Of a stretch of DNA of 64,000 nucleotides, positions 46,076-60,164 are shown piece after piece (within the stretch, counting starts at the first letter, position 1; each line of letters begins with the position of its first letter). The stretch is taken from NCBI GenBank assembly GCA_002633005.1, contig NMRA01000528.1:126535-190534 (forward strand), written 5' to 3'. This DNA is from Phoronis australis. Its lineage: Eukaryota > Phoronida > Phoronidae. The notes beneath the pieces are model-generated. The model ran no database searches. It had not been told where the DNA came from and worked only from the letters and a program-made list of their open reading frames with translations. The translations under genes and the position numbers were made by a program.

Positions 46076-48330
46076 TTTTCCGGTGAGTGTATTGTGACGG
46101 GAAATTCTCGCATCTATTTTACTGTCCAGTACAACGAAAACAAAACAATAATTTTGGCTTTGAAACGCCGTTCAAAATCTTAAAATTGTAGAACTGTTGG
46201 TATCGTGAGTACTTATAGCAATGCTATTACCACCCGACCACACAACAGCCGACCAAGATTCAGCGACGCAAAAGGTTCCCACTGGTCCAAGGCTTTACCA
46301 ATGAGCTATATATAGAGAGACGACACGACCATACTCGCAAGCCAGACAGCGCGTGGCACGCGGTCTGCCATATTGATGATGAACGCTATGTAAACAAAAG
46401 CCTTATGCAAGGTGGGGAATTTTCAGAATAAAATTTTAAATTTTAAATATTAACGAAGTTCTAAAATATTGGTAACATAAAGCAATGTAAACATGTGACC
46501 CACGCATTGCTTAAACGGTCATATTACAAAGACAAAATTCCTAATACTTTGGCTGAAATTCTCACGGAGTACTGCTAGGGCCTGGGAGATTTTGCCGGCC
46601 GGGCTCAGTCGAAAAGACAATCACTGAAGTGTATAAAGTTTAGAAAGTGGCATTATACAGTGATTAACCTTTTTCGTCGCTATAATTGTATAGTACCTAT
46701 TTTTCAGTTCTGGTTGTTTTAAACCGACAAGACGATCAGATGTCAAGGAGGCCGCTCTCCGGCGAGCCATTACATCACTGCATTCCCAAAGTTTTTACTA
46801 TTTGTCTAAAAATTCCTTGACGCGGCTCCACTTGATTTATTCTAACAAAAATATTTGTGACACACTTGAACACAAATTAGAAAAAAAAATTATAGAAACC
46901 CATGGAAATCGACGAGCAACATGCGTGAATGTAAAGCCATGTCATTGTATGCCACATTTGACCAATGGAACTCTACGTGTTTGTGTAAATGTGCATATTC
47001 GGAATTGAGGGCATAAGCCAGTTTGAATAAAAGTTGGCAACAAAATCTTGCAAAACGATAGAGTTATAAAAATTGATATGTTGATATGTTAACATGAGGT
47101 ATTTCAATGAAAAAGAAGAATGCACGACGTCAAAAACAACCTGTACTGGTTGGTAAGGAACACCACCGCCGAAGGCGGAGGTCGACGTATGCATTTGCAC
47201 AGATCCAATTTCCCGGAAGGTGACTGGAATTGTCTACTTCACGTCATACTAAGGAATAATTATTACATTAATATGCAGACGTTTTTCAAAAAATAAAACA
47301 CACTTAAGGGGTGCTGAGGTCTCTCATAGGAAAATTTCTTCGGTGATACGCTACTTTTCTTTAACTATCTAGTATTACCAGGAAGAGATAGCCACTTCCT
47401 GGTACATGTATTACTTGTCCTAGTTCCTAATTCATCTTAGCGTGACGAACTGGTAATTTGTACAGTTTGAAACGACATGGTCTCACAATTCAAAATGCTG
47501 TGTTAAAACAACTTGACACGCCGCGGAACTAGAGTTTTAAAAAGGCGTTTGCGTTATTAATTTTTATCAATATTAATTTTTACACCACTCAATGTACCCC
47601 TTTTATGCGACCATGATGTGGGGAATCGCCGTTTTTTGTGTCAATAACAATAGCACACTTCCATATTATTGGCCATCCACAACGAGAAGGACAAGAACAA
47701 TGTTCACACAGAAACAACACATTGAGATACTGTAACCACTTCAAACAATAAAGTTTTGATTTATTTCAAAATATGTTTATTTCAAAATATCACCGTCACA
47801 CAGTAAAATCACACCGTGATAGTAAAATGGAAATGTCTAGCAGGTACACAGTTACTGTACCAAACTGGTACCATACATGCACTTCACTTCAGCGAAAGTC
47901 AGATTTCAACCAACTCTAAGTTAATCCCTCAATTCAGTTGAAACCGACATTATGTTACTAGTAAATAACACCTCGCCACAAAATAATTATAATGACAAAA
48001 CTCTTAATGTACCGGCCCTGTGCTACATACCCAGGCATTAATACGCTATAAGTATCAGAAGACCATAAACAAGGCAGAATACAAAAATGATGGTTTTCCT
48101 CAAGTAAGGCAGTTGCAGATTTTAATAGCTTGCCAGACTACAGAACATTTGTCCCATGTCTTGAAATCTACAGAAACAACCCATCTACCGTCTCAACATT
48201 GTGGGCTGTAGTATTCTTGGGGTATACCTTCCTTCGATCTTGTTCTATTAATAGTAACCTGGCTATATTAATAAATCTTTGAATTGGTGTCCACTCTCTA
48301 AAAATGCACAACTAATAATCTTGTAGTCAC
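46076..48330. other. No gene recognised
   Basis: AT-rich sequence without domain-bearing frames or clear repeats. Small frames at 46802-47008 and 48020-48211 lack supporting splice or domain evidence. Confidence 0.5.
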
Positions 48331-48339
48331 TTTTGGTTC

Positions 48340-48540
48340 GTCTCAGTGAAACAAAAAGTCTGAGTAAACTAGACAAAAGTCCACAAAGTCCACAGGAATT
48401 CGGAGCGGATGAACAATTCCTAGGCCTGAACCTAATGGCCCCGTTTATTTTTAGTTCTCGTTGATATTTTTCAGTAAAAGGTCCGCATACCGAAAAATTC
48501 AAGCCCCCTTATAATTTAGTCCGGGTGCGCGCATGCGGAC
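48340..48540. mobile_element. MITE family with GCGCGCACCC ends, member 2
   Basis: The right end ccgggtgcgcgcatgcgg (48521-48538) resembles the other members, and the interior has gacaaaagtccac and ttcaagccccc. The left end is not clear. Confidence 0.4.
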
Positions 48541-49972
48541 TAAAAAGGAAAGTCAAGTAAAAGACTATGAAACATCGACTTAAGTGGGTGTTCTAGGGAC
48601 CAAATTAAGTTGAACAATATTGTTTCTGTGATAGGATTTTCACTCACAAAATAAATCATTTTATTTCAGTTTCAATTTTTAAACCTCGAAAGACCAAAAA
48701 ATTATATCATTGATTCTGGGTCTAATCCTTATACGAGAAATCAAACTTTATTTTTTATTTTTTAAGTTTTCTACTATAACTAAAGACCCTTTAATTCTGT
48801 AATGAAGTATGCAATGATTTTTGGGTGATTTTCAAAAAATCCTAGTTTGCTATTGATGATCCTAACATAAAAGTTATGCGGTTTTACTTGAAATCTCGCG
48901 TTTTTTACCAATATTGGTTCCTAGATACTACACAGTAAACACGCATCTTCACTAACATAGTTCATCAGCAAAATGGCGGACCACTCCGCAAAACCAAAAC
49001 CACGTGACTTCAACTCTAGTTATATTTATCTCATTGGGCTTTACCACAAACAGGTGGCGCTTAGCACCAATTACGTGGTTTGTCGCATTATCGCTATATA
49101 AGAGGGATGTCTATATCCCGCCACAACAAGGGAACCATACATGTATAATACTTGTCAAGTCAAGGGGGGTTGGTGGCGGCGGTCGCTTTAGCGGCAGTAC
49201 AGGCCGGATTTTGCAACTGTGGTGGCTTTTAGAGGCGGTGGTCGGGGGTGTTTTTCTTCTCGAGGACAGACCGTTCAAAAGCCTCGGTCGGTACCGGTAT
49301 GTTTTCGGGTTTGTTTTGTCGCAAATGAGCAGTCTTAGAAAAGTTGAAAATTAGCTTTAATTCACTTAACTTAAAAGTCAAAATGTGTGGTTCATTGTGT
49401 CCACTCGACGAATTTTCCAAACTGAGACCTGGTTAAGGCGAAAGTATGGGATCAGCGTATTTCCGGGGGTTCAGTCATATTGAAAATGTGGTCGCGGGCG
49501 TATACCAATAACTGCGGGTAGGCGGTACTTTTTCAACAAGTTTTGCGGATCCTGCGCGAGGTCCAATAGGCTCCTAAATTTCCATTTCGTCGTTGTAAAA
49601 GGTCCACTGCATTGGCCTCACCCCCCAGCAAATGGTGCACTGGCCGACTTCCTTCAGAAAAATGTACCCCAGAAAAAGGTGTGAATTAGTAGAACATATA
49701 CACAAAATATTAAAATCGTAACAAGTCTATCAACGTCGAAGGCTGAAGGTCTGCTTGTCTGATTATAAACAAGTGACATGACTGTTTAAAAGCAGCGCTA
49801 CCTGTTAGGGAAACGGGATATTACACACAGCGCCACCTGGTAGCCGCAAAGCCTTGGATGAGTGAGTACCTTTTGCATCAGGCGACGTCCTTGCCGGACA
49901 TAACACCAGATAATCGGACCAGGTGTCGCTAGTGAATAATGACGTAAGGTTGTGCGAAAGAGTACAGGCGTG

Positions 49973-50113
49973 CGTTCAGTAGACGCTAGGACATACGCTA
50001 GGACCCAGCTAAAACCTAGTCAAAGTCACGTGTTCTTATTTAAAATACACGGCAATATCTCATGTAATCTCGCGAAGTCTTGCTTTTTAACGAAGTCCTA
50101 GCGTTACAGAACG
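49973..50113. mobile_element. Hairpin element with AACGCTAGGAC-type arms, copy 2
   Basis: The left arm cgttcagtagacgctaggac is matched by the inverted right arm gtcctagcgttacagaacg. A short internal repeat of acgctaggac lies in the left arm. The loop, about 100 bases, is longer than in copy 1. Confidence 0.6.
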
Positions 50114-50574
50114 GGAGCCAGATTTCGTCCGTCGAAAGTATACGGAGTTGGCGGTCCATGTACTAAGTATAATCTACGGTGACACAAATTATGCTCCGCT
50201 AGTGAATAGCGATGTCACACATAGACAATATCCAGAGTTGACGGTCCGCTTCAGCTGCTTTTTTAAAAAAATGTGCTATTTTATCAGTTCGCTTTTATTA
50301 ACTAATATTAAACAGACGCCGACTAATGAACTGAATCGTTTATAAACTTATTAACTGGTGAAATACACTCCTTAGGTTATTACGATTGCTACCCAACTAG
50401 AATGACCAGAAAGCGATTGAAACACAATAAGCGGTACTCGAACCATCATCTGACTAAAAAAACATAAAATAACATAAAAAACATTTTTTAGGTTCAAATG
50501 AAACTCCAAAAATGATTACATTACAAACGAGTGTGCATTAGGTCTTGAAATATCTTGATAAAGTCCTTAAAATA

Positions 50575-52123
50575 CCGAACGATTTCAATTTCGCTCCACC
50601 ACACTGATTCAAAAAAGATTTCCATAGCCGATCACTTAAAGCTAAGCCCACATAGTCTATTCTGCGTCATACATGAATGACGTCATTGTTTTCAACAATG
50701 TGTTACACATCCTTGGAAACTAACATTTGTCTTAGCAACTGATTTCAGACATCAAATTCTATTCAGTTTGCAATGAAACAGGTAATTTTCTTTTTTCGAC
50801 TCACTTACAGGTAGACGTTGTAACGACTCACTTACAGGTAGACGTTGTAACGATAGCAAAGCCTGATGGAGACTATACCTACCTTCATTTAAGTGTATGG
50901 CCTTACCTTTTACTTGAAATCGATCCCGCGAACGATGTTTGACATTTGCCATTCTACTTTAAGTTTAATACGAACTCTACATAAGTTTCGATTCTGTGCT
51001 CGAGTACATTGTGTTTATTAAAATGAGTGTCTAGACGAAGTTCACATTTGATAACCCCCTAGCTTCGATCTACAGAGACATTCAGGAGTAAAAACTAGAG
51101 ATTTCGAGTCACAATTTAAGGTTATGTAGGACTTTGAACCGTCCAAATTTGGCTATCTGGGGAGTATCCTGTCTGAGGAATCGCTGATCAAATTCGTACG
51201 AAAGTTTCAGATGCTGTGCGCTATGCACTGTTCTCCAGTGAATAGACGTAGGAAATATTTAAGAGGCTATGAAAAACTTGAACTTTTACCTTTTTTATGA
51301 AAACATGAAAAGTTCCATAAAACTTTAATATCGTTTCTAAGGTTTCATCTTGAACATTTTCATCAAACGAAATTCGGTCATGTAATTGATACTGTTGTTT
51401 TGGTGTAGTCATTGTACTTTCATTTTGGCTAGAATTTAAAAAAGATGGTTGCTTGACAATATTCAGATTGGCATGAAGCCAAAATTGAAATAATACAAGT
51501 CTTCAGCTTTCAGAGAATATGTAGACCTAGTTATTTTATTGCAATAAATTCTATGGATTGAATTGTCAAAGTCTAACACAACCTTAATGCTATGGCCATC
51601 ACGTGAAACCATGATAATGTTCTCCACTGTAAACAATCGACTACAGAAAAGTTGACAGATATCCTGAGTTCGTAGTAACGGCCACTGGACAATTTCGGAA
51701 ATTATTTGGAGTTCGATTTTCTGTAAAACGATTTTACCCGAGACGACGAAAAGGAATTAGTTCGCAAATTTTTGTCTATGACCGTCTTAGCTCTGGTCAA
51801 TCGTACAGTACGTAGCCTTGGTAAATTTAGTAACTCAGACATCCCCGTCTACCTGTCTACCTATCGGGATTTTACCTATGTTCTATTGATGTAGGCCTAA
51901 TTCTCGTGTTACGCTTGCAGACGATTGGATTAACAAATCGATGGCATTCGAGGGATATTCGGACACCATGCGAAACGTCCAGTGTAGTAGAGCTTGCTGT
52001 GAGCGGTTGTCGCATAGAAAATGGTTGGCAATCTCGTGATGCATACAACGCACCCCACTGCTATCAAACAAGAAGTGCATTTGGACAGATTGCTTCACTG
52101 TATACCACAAGCTATCCAAGGCA
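50575..52123 (+). repeat. Tandem duplication, unit 1
   Basis: The unit runs from accgaacgatttcaattt to ccacaagctatccaaggca and is repeated almost exactly at 52125-53648. Differences are few, plus a 27-bp internal duplication in unit 1 near 50800-50850. The join to unit 2 is a single N at 52124, so an assembly join of two alleles is possible. Unit 1 ends inside the copied 5' part of the exon found complete at 53449. Confidence 0.93.
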
Positions 52124-52124
52124 N

Positions 52125-53648
52125 ACCGAACGATTTCAATTTCGCTCCACCACACTGATTCAAAAAAGATTTCCATAGCCGATCACTTAAAGCTAAGCCC
52201 ATATAGTCTATTCTGCGTCATACATAAATGACGTCATTGTTTTCAACAATGTGTTACACATCCTTGGAAACTAACATTTGTCTTAGCAACTGATTTCAGA
52301 CATCAAATTCTATTCAGTTTGCAATGAAACAGGTAATTTTCTTTTTTCGACTTACTTATAGGTAGACGTTGTAACGATAGCAAAACCTGATGGAGGCTAT
52401 ACCTACCTTCATTTAAGTGTATGGCCTTACCTTTTACTTGAAATCGATCTCGCGAACGATGTTTGACATTTGCCATTCTACTTGAAGTTTAATACGAACT
52501 CTACATAAGTTTCGATTCTGTGCTCGAGTACATTGTGTTTACTAAAATGAGTGTCTAGACGAAGTTCACATTTGATAACCCCCTAGCTTCGATCTACAGA
52601 GACTTTCAGGAGTAAAAACTAGAGATTTCGAGTCACAATTTAAGGTTATGTAGGACTTTGAACCGTCCAAATTTGGCTATCTGGGGAGTATCCTGTCTGA
52701 GGAATCGCTGATCAGATTCGTACGAAAGTTTCAGATGCTGTGCGCTATGCACTGTTCTCCAGTGAATAGACGTAGGAAATATTTAAGAGGCTATGAAAAA
52801 CTTGAACTTTTACCTTTTTTATGAAAACATGAAAAGTTCCATAAAATTTTAATATCGTTTCTAAGGTTTCATCTTGAACATTTTCATCAAACGAAATTCG
52901 GTCATGTAATTGATACTGTTGTTTTGGTGTAGTCATTGTACTTTCATTTTTGCTAGAATTTAAAAAAGCTGGTTGCTTGACAATATTCAGATTGGCATGA
53001 AGTCAAAATTGAAATAAAAATACAAGTCTTCAGCTTTCAGAGAATATGTAGACCTAGTTATTTTATTGCAATAAATTCTATGGGTTGAATTGTCAAAGTC
53101 TAACACAACCTTAATGCTATGGCCATCACGTGAAAACCATGATAATGTTCTCCACTGTAAACATTCGACTACAGAAAAGTTGACAGATATCCTGAGTTCG
53201 TAGTAACGGCCACTGGACAATTTCGGAAATTATTTGGAGTTCGATTTTCTGTAAAACGATTTGACCCGAGACGACGAAAAGGAATTAGTTCGCAAATTTT
53301 TGTCTATGACCGTCTTAGCTCTGGTCAATCGTACAGTACGTAGCCTTGGTAAATTTAGTAACTCAGACATCCCCGTCTACCTGTCTACCTATCGGGATTT
53401 TTCCTATGTTCTATTGATGTAGGCCTAATTCTCGTGTTACGCTTGCAGACGATTGGATTAACAAATCGATGGCATTCGAGGGATATTCGGACACCATGCG
53501 AGACGTCCAGTGTAGTAGAGCTTGCTGTGGGCGGTTGTCGCATAGAAAATGGTTGGCAATCTCGTGATGCATACAACGCACCCCACTGCTATCAAACAAG
53601 AAGTGCATTTGGACAGATTGCTTCACTGTATACCACAAGGTATCCAAG
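52125..53648 (+). repeat. Tandem duplication, unit 2
   Basis: It is a near-identical copy of 50575-52123. It continues without break into the full exon at 53449-54158, so unit 2 looks like the native arrangement. The dispersed repeat also seen at 7830 and 24640 lies inside both units (51185-51420, 52710-52945). Confidence 0.93.
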
Positions 53649-54158
53649 GCAATACCCACATCTTCACTACGACTACGGTCCTGGTAACCATGGAAACCGC
53701 GAATGCTTCAACTGCGATTACACACAAAATAACTTAAACATGAAGTATGTGTCTGCGCAAGAATTTGGTGCATGGACTGACAGAAGTAATGTCTATTGGT
53801 CGGGAGGTTTGGGCAGTGGTCCTTTAGCCGTTTCAGGGCAATTTGCTACTCCTAGAAATGGCGCTTTCGACCGCTCAAGACGGGCCGTAAATTGTGGAAA
53901 GCGCAAAAACAGCAAACACTTCATGAAGACGCGGAAACAATTCTACTGGATCAATCCAAGCTTACAAAGCAATGCTTGTAAGAGTAATACACCTAGTTCA
54001 CAATATTGCCAACGTCACGGGAAAGTGGGAAAAACTTGCAAAATTGAGAACGAGGAGGTGTTTGTTAACATCTTGCATAGCGAAAGCGAAGAAGAGCAAA
54101 GTTCATGCTACATTCAACCCAGGCAATTCGCTTGCAGAGGACATTCACCCAATACAGG
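53449..54158 (+). CDS. Internal exon of an unrecognised gene
   Basis: A 710-base open stretch starts after the acceptor cgcttgcag and ends before the donor GG|GTAAGA, encoding 236 residues plus two bases. I do not recognise the protein. It is rich in Arg, Asn, Ser, Tyr and Cys. Features are a Gly/Tyr-rich YDYGPGNHGN stretch, WSGGLGSGP, a basic patch (KRKNSKHFMKTRK) and an acidic SESEEEQSS near the end. No membrane segment is visible, so a cytoplasmic tail or disordered region is possible. Neighbouring exons were not found in the window. The first 200 bases are duplicated upstream with a few changes, some silent and some not. Confidence 0.5.
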
Positions 54159-54750
54159 GTAAGAAGGCTATGTTGCGCGCCGTTGAGAGCGCGGTCCTTT
54201 TGCAAAGTACACACAGCATATTTTCGAAATCATATTCTCTGCACCGTCGCTGTAAAATAAAGGGTGATCACTGGTGCAAAACTAGGAGTTCTAAGAAGGG
54301 GGGTGGGGGGTGGCAAACTTGTGAGTTTAGATTGAACCAAGAAGTACAAGAAGACACGTAAGAGTTTTCGGGAACCTAACTTTTTCTGAAGACTTTTTTG
54401 TCAGTTCCGCACGTTTCACTCAGTGAAACATATCCTGAACCTTCATGACAACCACCATCAAACACTGATCACGGTAATAAAAGAAACCTCAGTCAATTGA
54501 CATAAAGATTGCCGCATCGAAAAGTAATCCCAAGTATAACTGGGAGCTCCTTGAAAAATCTATTAAAACACCGAGTTTCTAAAAGATCCGCCAGAGGCCG
54601 CAACTATGGTTATGGAAATTTTGAAGAATGGCTACCACAGCACCACCTTGAGTTCAGTTTTTAAAAAAATCAACCACATGTAGTCTCGAGATATAAAAGA
54701 TCACATAACGTGTGCAAATTTCAATCAAGTGACTGAAAAGTAATATACGA

Positions 54751-54947
54751 TCATGCGCGCATCCAGCCTAAAATGTGGTGATGGTGGGGGGAGGGCTCGA
54801 ATTTTTGCAAATGGGGACCGTTTACTAAAAAAATTGTATCGTTTTTTCTCGGTCTTTTTCTTTCCCTGAGGCGGACCTTTTTGCCCACTTCGCCACATGG
54901 GGGGCTGGTTTTAGCCCCCGATCCCCCGCCCCTGGGTGCGCGCATGA
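54751..54947. mobile_element. MITE family with GCGCGCACCC ends, member 3 (complete)
   Basis: The ends TCATGCGCGCATCCAG and CTGGGTGCGCGCATGA are inverted with one mismatch over 16 bp. The interior is G-rich on the left and C-rich on the right (agggctcgaatttt, aggcggaccttttt). It is 197 bp long and non-coding. Confidence 0.75.
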
Positions 54948-57900
54948 CGTGCCATGCAAATGATAGGAAGTCTAAAAACACGTGTTGTTCTTGAACCTTG
55001 AGACAACTGCTGTATAATGAGGTACCTCATCATAAACATCAGTAAATTCTGTATCAAACTTGACAACAGTAAGTTGTAGCGAGAAGCAGATCAAACCTCT
55101 CTCATAGCTCTTGACTGGATCTTTTAAAATACCAAGTTTCAAAAAGATAAAATCTCCAAAGCTATGGGACAGAAAATTTGTCCATAAAAGAACAGCCTTA
55201 CGAGAATCTCGAATAACTTGAGAGTGAAAAGTTGCAGTGAGAAAACGATGGCACATTTGTGATAGCTCTTGGCGTGATATAAGATAGAGCTTCAAAAACA
55301 AACAAATGAAAAATGGAAGTCTCAGCGTCATCTTGTGTTTGATTCCGCCTGTTGCGTTTAACACGATACATAGCCTGTGAATCTCATGTCCATTAGACAA
55401 AAATGCGACCTGAGACGTGCATACAAACAAAAAGCAAAAAATCCCGTTTAAAACTTCAAGAGAGAACAACATAATAGGCCCAGAGAAATCTTGAAATCTA
55501 GAGTCGAGAGTCATGGTGGGATGTAACAAGAAACGAATTATCCTCATGAAGTTCAGGACAGGGTGTAACTACATTGAAAATGTCAGAAAAATCCAAGAAA
55601 AAACCACGGAGGTACAATTGCGCGCTCAGGGAAACAAAAAGTGTTCGTGATCCCACCCTTAGCGTCAGCACCATTTATTGCTCGATTTCGACCAAAGCAG
55701 GCCTCGAAATATCTCTCAGTTTTTAAGACAGACAATAATATAAAAAACACAATTACCAGAAAATTCGAATCGTTAGAGTTGTACACGGTCTAGTTAGATA
55801 CATATTGTGTGAAAATTTCGAGTTTATCTAGCGAAAAATTCGACCTGTGGCGTGCGTCCCACCATACAATGAGACCACGGCAACGTCGATACTTATGTGT
55901 AAAATCAAACGAATTAAATCAACGAGAATAAAAAAAGCATGTGCTAATGGAAATCAAAATAGTGCTCCGGAAGTAAACATTGATTCTTACATACAAACAA
56001 CGAAATCTGTTGATCTGTGGCCACCATGACTCGAACATCTGTCACAGACAAAGCAATGTGGCCCTTAACCAACAAGACCGCGTCCCCTAATGTAACTCTG
56101 TCATTCAGTTATTTAAACTACCTTCTTACAGGCATTCTCGTTTCATGAACATTCAGTACGTAACTGTTGAAACGATTTAATTTGAACCTAATGGGTAGCA
56201 AAGGCACGATTGCGGTACATAAAATGTTACCGTGGACTTGTTTGTCGACCATCTTGTCTAGTGAAACACTACACTTTTAAACTTTTAATTTTTAGTTTTA
56301 ACACCATTATGAAAAAGCTAAGTGCGAGGAAAAATATCAGAAAAACGTACATTAAACGTTAGGAAAACCCCCAAGTTAAATGGCAGGGCAAATTTTTCAC
56401 AAACGGATGAAGAGACCAGAGGAAATGACATTTTCAAAACTCAAATTTGGAAAACGTATTTGACTGAGTGCCTTTGCCAAAATTTCTTTTCTTGGCTAAT
56501 TTTTCTCTCTTTGCCTCAGTGACTAAATCGCCAATTGCTGGGGGAATGGGTGTCACCTCCGACAATCCTCAGAATTGGGCCAGCCGAAGATGAGCCATAC
56601 ATACATGTATTCAGAACATAAATCAGTGTCGTGTTCCGCCAATAGATGGCGGGACTGGATAAGTGTGACAGACACCGGCGGCGTACTACACGTTCCAGAA
56701 AAAATAGGAATATTGTCAGAAGCACAACATTGACAACCATTTACGTAATTACTGGATTACTTAGCGTGTTAGGTAATAAAGCCCCATCTAGACACGCTAA
56801 AAACTATGCCAAGGTTTTTAGGAACTGACTTCGGAAGTTGTTGCCCCTTTTGCGATATCCAAATCGGCGCGGCGTCGGTGGAAGTATCCGCGGCGCTTCA
56901 GCGTGATCACTACTTGTACACTTAATCCAAGATTACGCTAACCAATTTAAATTGCTTCCCTATGAAAACTCTTCCATGTACTGTACGTAGACTCTCAGGC
57001 AGTGTCGCAAGCAAATGTATTCAACAGGTAAGGACAGGGGAAGAACGTGACGGAAACACGCACCGGAACGGGATTGCACAAGATATGGCCAGCGTCCCAC
57101 AGCAGGCCCGTGTGAACGAGTCTCGGCATGGCAACAAAATGGTCACGAAACATCTTGACGCGTCATGGACACAGGTAGACTCATTGTAGAAGATGTTCAC
57201 ATCTTTTTTGCAGATATTTAAAGACAAGTGTGTTCGACAGATCCAGACGATTGGCAGACGACACAGTCAAATTGCTCTTTGTAGCTCTCAGTGAAGTCCA
57301 AAAATTGCGACGTCAGCTTCACCCAAAATGCTTGCCCAAAACGATGCAGTTTGACTCCGGTTGTACAATCAACTCAAACTGGTATTTGGACCACGGCAGT
57401 TACTAGCACCCAATATTTGGTAAGCGATAATGTTCCTCCATGCAAACAATTTGTACAGAAAATACGTGTCAGAAAATAGGTTGTGTTAGAACGTAGAAGA
57501 TTTTGGGCATGTCACAGAAACCATATCTGTTCCAACTCTTATCATATTTCCACAATTAAAGAATGAGTATTTTGAGCGGCGAATGGTTGTCTCGTCAAAA
57601 CGGCCACCTGAATCAACATAAAAGTGGCTTCATTTTCTTTACTGTCAGTTACAACGAGAAAACAGTCATCGAAATGAATTTCTTTAATTTTAGAATTTGA
57701 ATTCCATTGATGCATAAAAAAGAGACAAGGAAACCTATCGACCTTTTTACGGATAACTTGTGGCGTCAAATACACAGAATGTTGCGGAATAGCGGTCACC
57801 CGAAGACGTAGATATACCATCTACATGTATATAGAAATCAACGTCTTTTGGTAGTACTTCAAGCGGCCAAGGTTTTTTTCATGGAGTGCACGTGAAATTG

Positions 57901-60060
57901 GAACAAATTGCATAAAATGTCAAGTACATGTGTTTTTGGGTCCCCATTCAGAAATTTGAGTACGCAATTTAGGTTTATCGACATTTTACGCGTGACTGAC
58001 GTCCATTTATTAGACTAAGTACTACCGTGTGAACGCGAATAAGATATCATTACAAAAGCAGTCCATAAATTTGGTTGTTTCATGACGTCTGGTGCATTGT
58101 TCAATAATAACAGCGTGACGCGTGATAATGCGTCGTCATTGTTGCTATACGGCGTATAATTTTTATGCAACTGGGTCCTACTCCAGACAAAAGGAGCAAA
58201 ACCAATGTTTCGGATGCCGACAGGTTTTTTCTACCACCTTAGTTACGAATGACAATTTCTTAAAGACATGGAAGTAGAAGCCCGCATTTATTTGCCGGCA
58301 GGTTGACATATTTTGCCAAAGCAACGGTAAAATATCGCCTTTGAGAAGGGCGAGCCAATAGTTTAAAAAAGTGACGGCATAGTAACGTGTTTTATACAGC
58401 TTAAAAGCTGAAAGAAATATCATTGTCCCTATGACGTCAAACCTCTCTGAAACAGTGGTGATAACAAGAGGTCAAACCGTGACGCGTATACGTAAAAACT
58501 GGATGCCTACCTGGGGAAATAAAAACTATTTTGCACTCTGAAAGGACAGAATTATTTTGCTCAAACCTGGACAAGTCTAGGTCGATATTTTAAAGGGGCA
58601 ATAGTCCAAAAAGCTGGCTGATGGCCTTTCGGGCTATAAAAACATGCACTTTCTCGTTCTATTATCTTTTAAGATAAAATGTGAATTAAAATTACTATTT
58701 GGTCAATGTTCATTTGTTCGAACTACATATAAATAAAGGCAAAGATTGGACATTCTATTATTAATGGACATGAAATCACGTGTCTCATGAGGAGGCATTT
58801 TTGTGTTGCAGCTCGAACATAAACGAATTTGGTATATTTACCCTTTTGATACATTGCATAAAATAATCATGTTAGACGCTGGCGGTTTTTGTACATGTAC
58901 ATCCACTTTCAATGAAACCTAGTTCAAATCACTCGGTTAAATCACTGTGTTTTTCTAAGAGTAGTGGGGCCCGTTCCACATAAAATTGTTGCGCGTTTTG
59001 TATGGCCATTACCAGCTATTCTTATGACCCAGTGACCGCAGCCGACTAATCGTTAGTTCTCGAAAAATGTCTACCTCCAGAGTTCAACTTAATGCAAATT
59101 TGAACTTACACACCGTCGTTGAACAATTCCCCATTCTTGGACAAGGAATGTTCTCGACAAGAGACAAAATGATTACACGGTGGGTATCCTCACGTCTAGA
59201 TGAAAGTCGCGAGTAAAATAGTGCGGTATGATGGATGTAGTTATATTTACAAACAATACAGTGCTTGCCGATAGGTCAGAAATAACCAAATTTTTAAAGT
59301 TGGTGAACGTCTAACCAAGATTTTAAATCTCAACCTCCTCGTTTCCAAGAAGTAGGCCTACACTGCATCTATAGCTGTCAAGACGTTCCTCACAATATCG
59401 TTAAGGCTAAATTCAGGAACCCCTTTAAAATCCTTTGGAACAGCAATCGCTGTCCACTATAGAGAGAATGATGAAAATAATGAACCATAAATGAGATGAT
59501 TTTAAAGTCTTTTATAACCCTGATGTATTAGCACTTTGCTAAACATGTATTGTGTCCTCGTTAAATAAATTTTAAAATATTCATAATATTAATAATAACA
59601 ATAACGAAAACGATAACACGTAACAGTAGTGATAGTTTTAATAGCAGTAATAGTAGTAATAGTAAAAATAGTAGTAAAAATAATGTGATACTAACAAAAA
59701 TTATAATAGATAGCTAAATTCATGTCGTGTCTGCCCGTAGGGCATTCTGTAGAAGAGGTATACCAAAAGTGCCGCCCAAAAGGGTGTTCTTTCATAGAAA
59801 AAGTGCTCTCCAAAATGGTGCCATTTTCGACAAAATGATATCTAAAAGGTGATTCCTGAATTTCTGGAACAAAACTGTGCGAAAATGTGAATCTTTACAC
59901 AAATTAGTCTCTTATTGGGTCACTTTTTTGTCCGAGCCCACTCTCTAAACGGTTACGTATTCATTTATTTCGGGCGGCAACCCTCGTACAAAAATACTCC
60001 AGTACCCCTGGTCGTGTCAGATACCACTTGTTCGTGATTTTGGTAATTTTCCTTGCAATA
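54948..60060. other. No gene recognised
   Basis: A 191-codon frame on the minus strand (54972-55547) is the longest here but has no domain, and part of its sequence (aaaataccaagtttcaaaa) resembles repeats nearby at 54555-54595. A good donor (CAACAG|GTAAGG at 57029) has no convincing exon upstream. A trinucleotide-rich (AGT/AAT) stretch lies at about 59585-59700. Confidence 0.5.
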
Positions 60061-60164
60061 TGACGTACTGTAGGTTTTGTAAAATGTAACAATGGTACAT
60101 TTCTCGAGTGTGCGTTCGACGTAGCATGTAACGTCTTGTTACATTTTAGGAGAGGCTTAGCAAC

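Noticed and set aside
54972-55547. 191-codon minus-strand frame
   Set aside because: No recognisable domain, repeat-like words shared with nearby sequence, no supporting promoter or splice signals.
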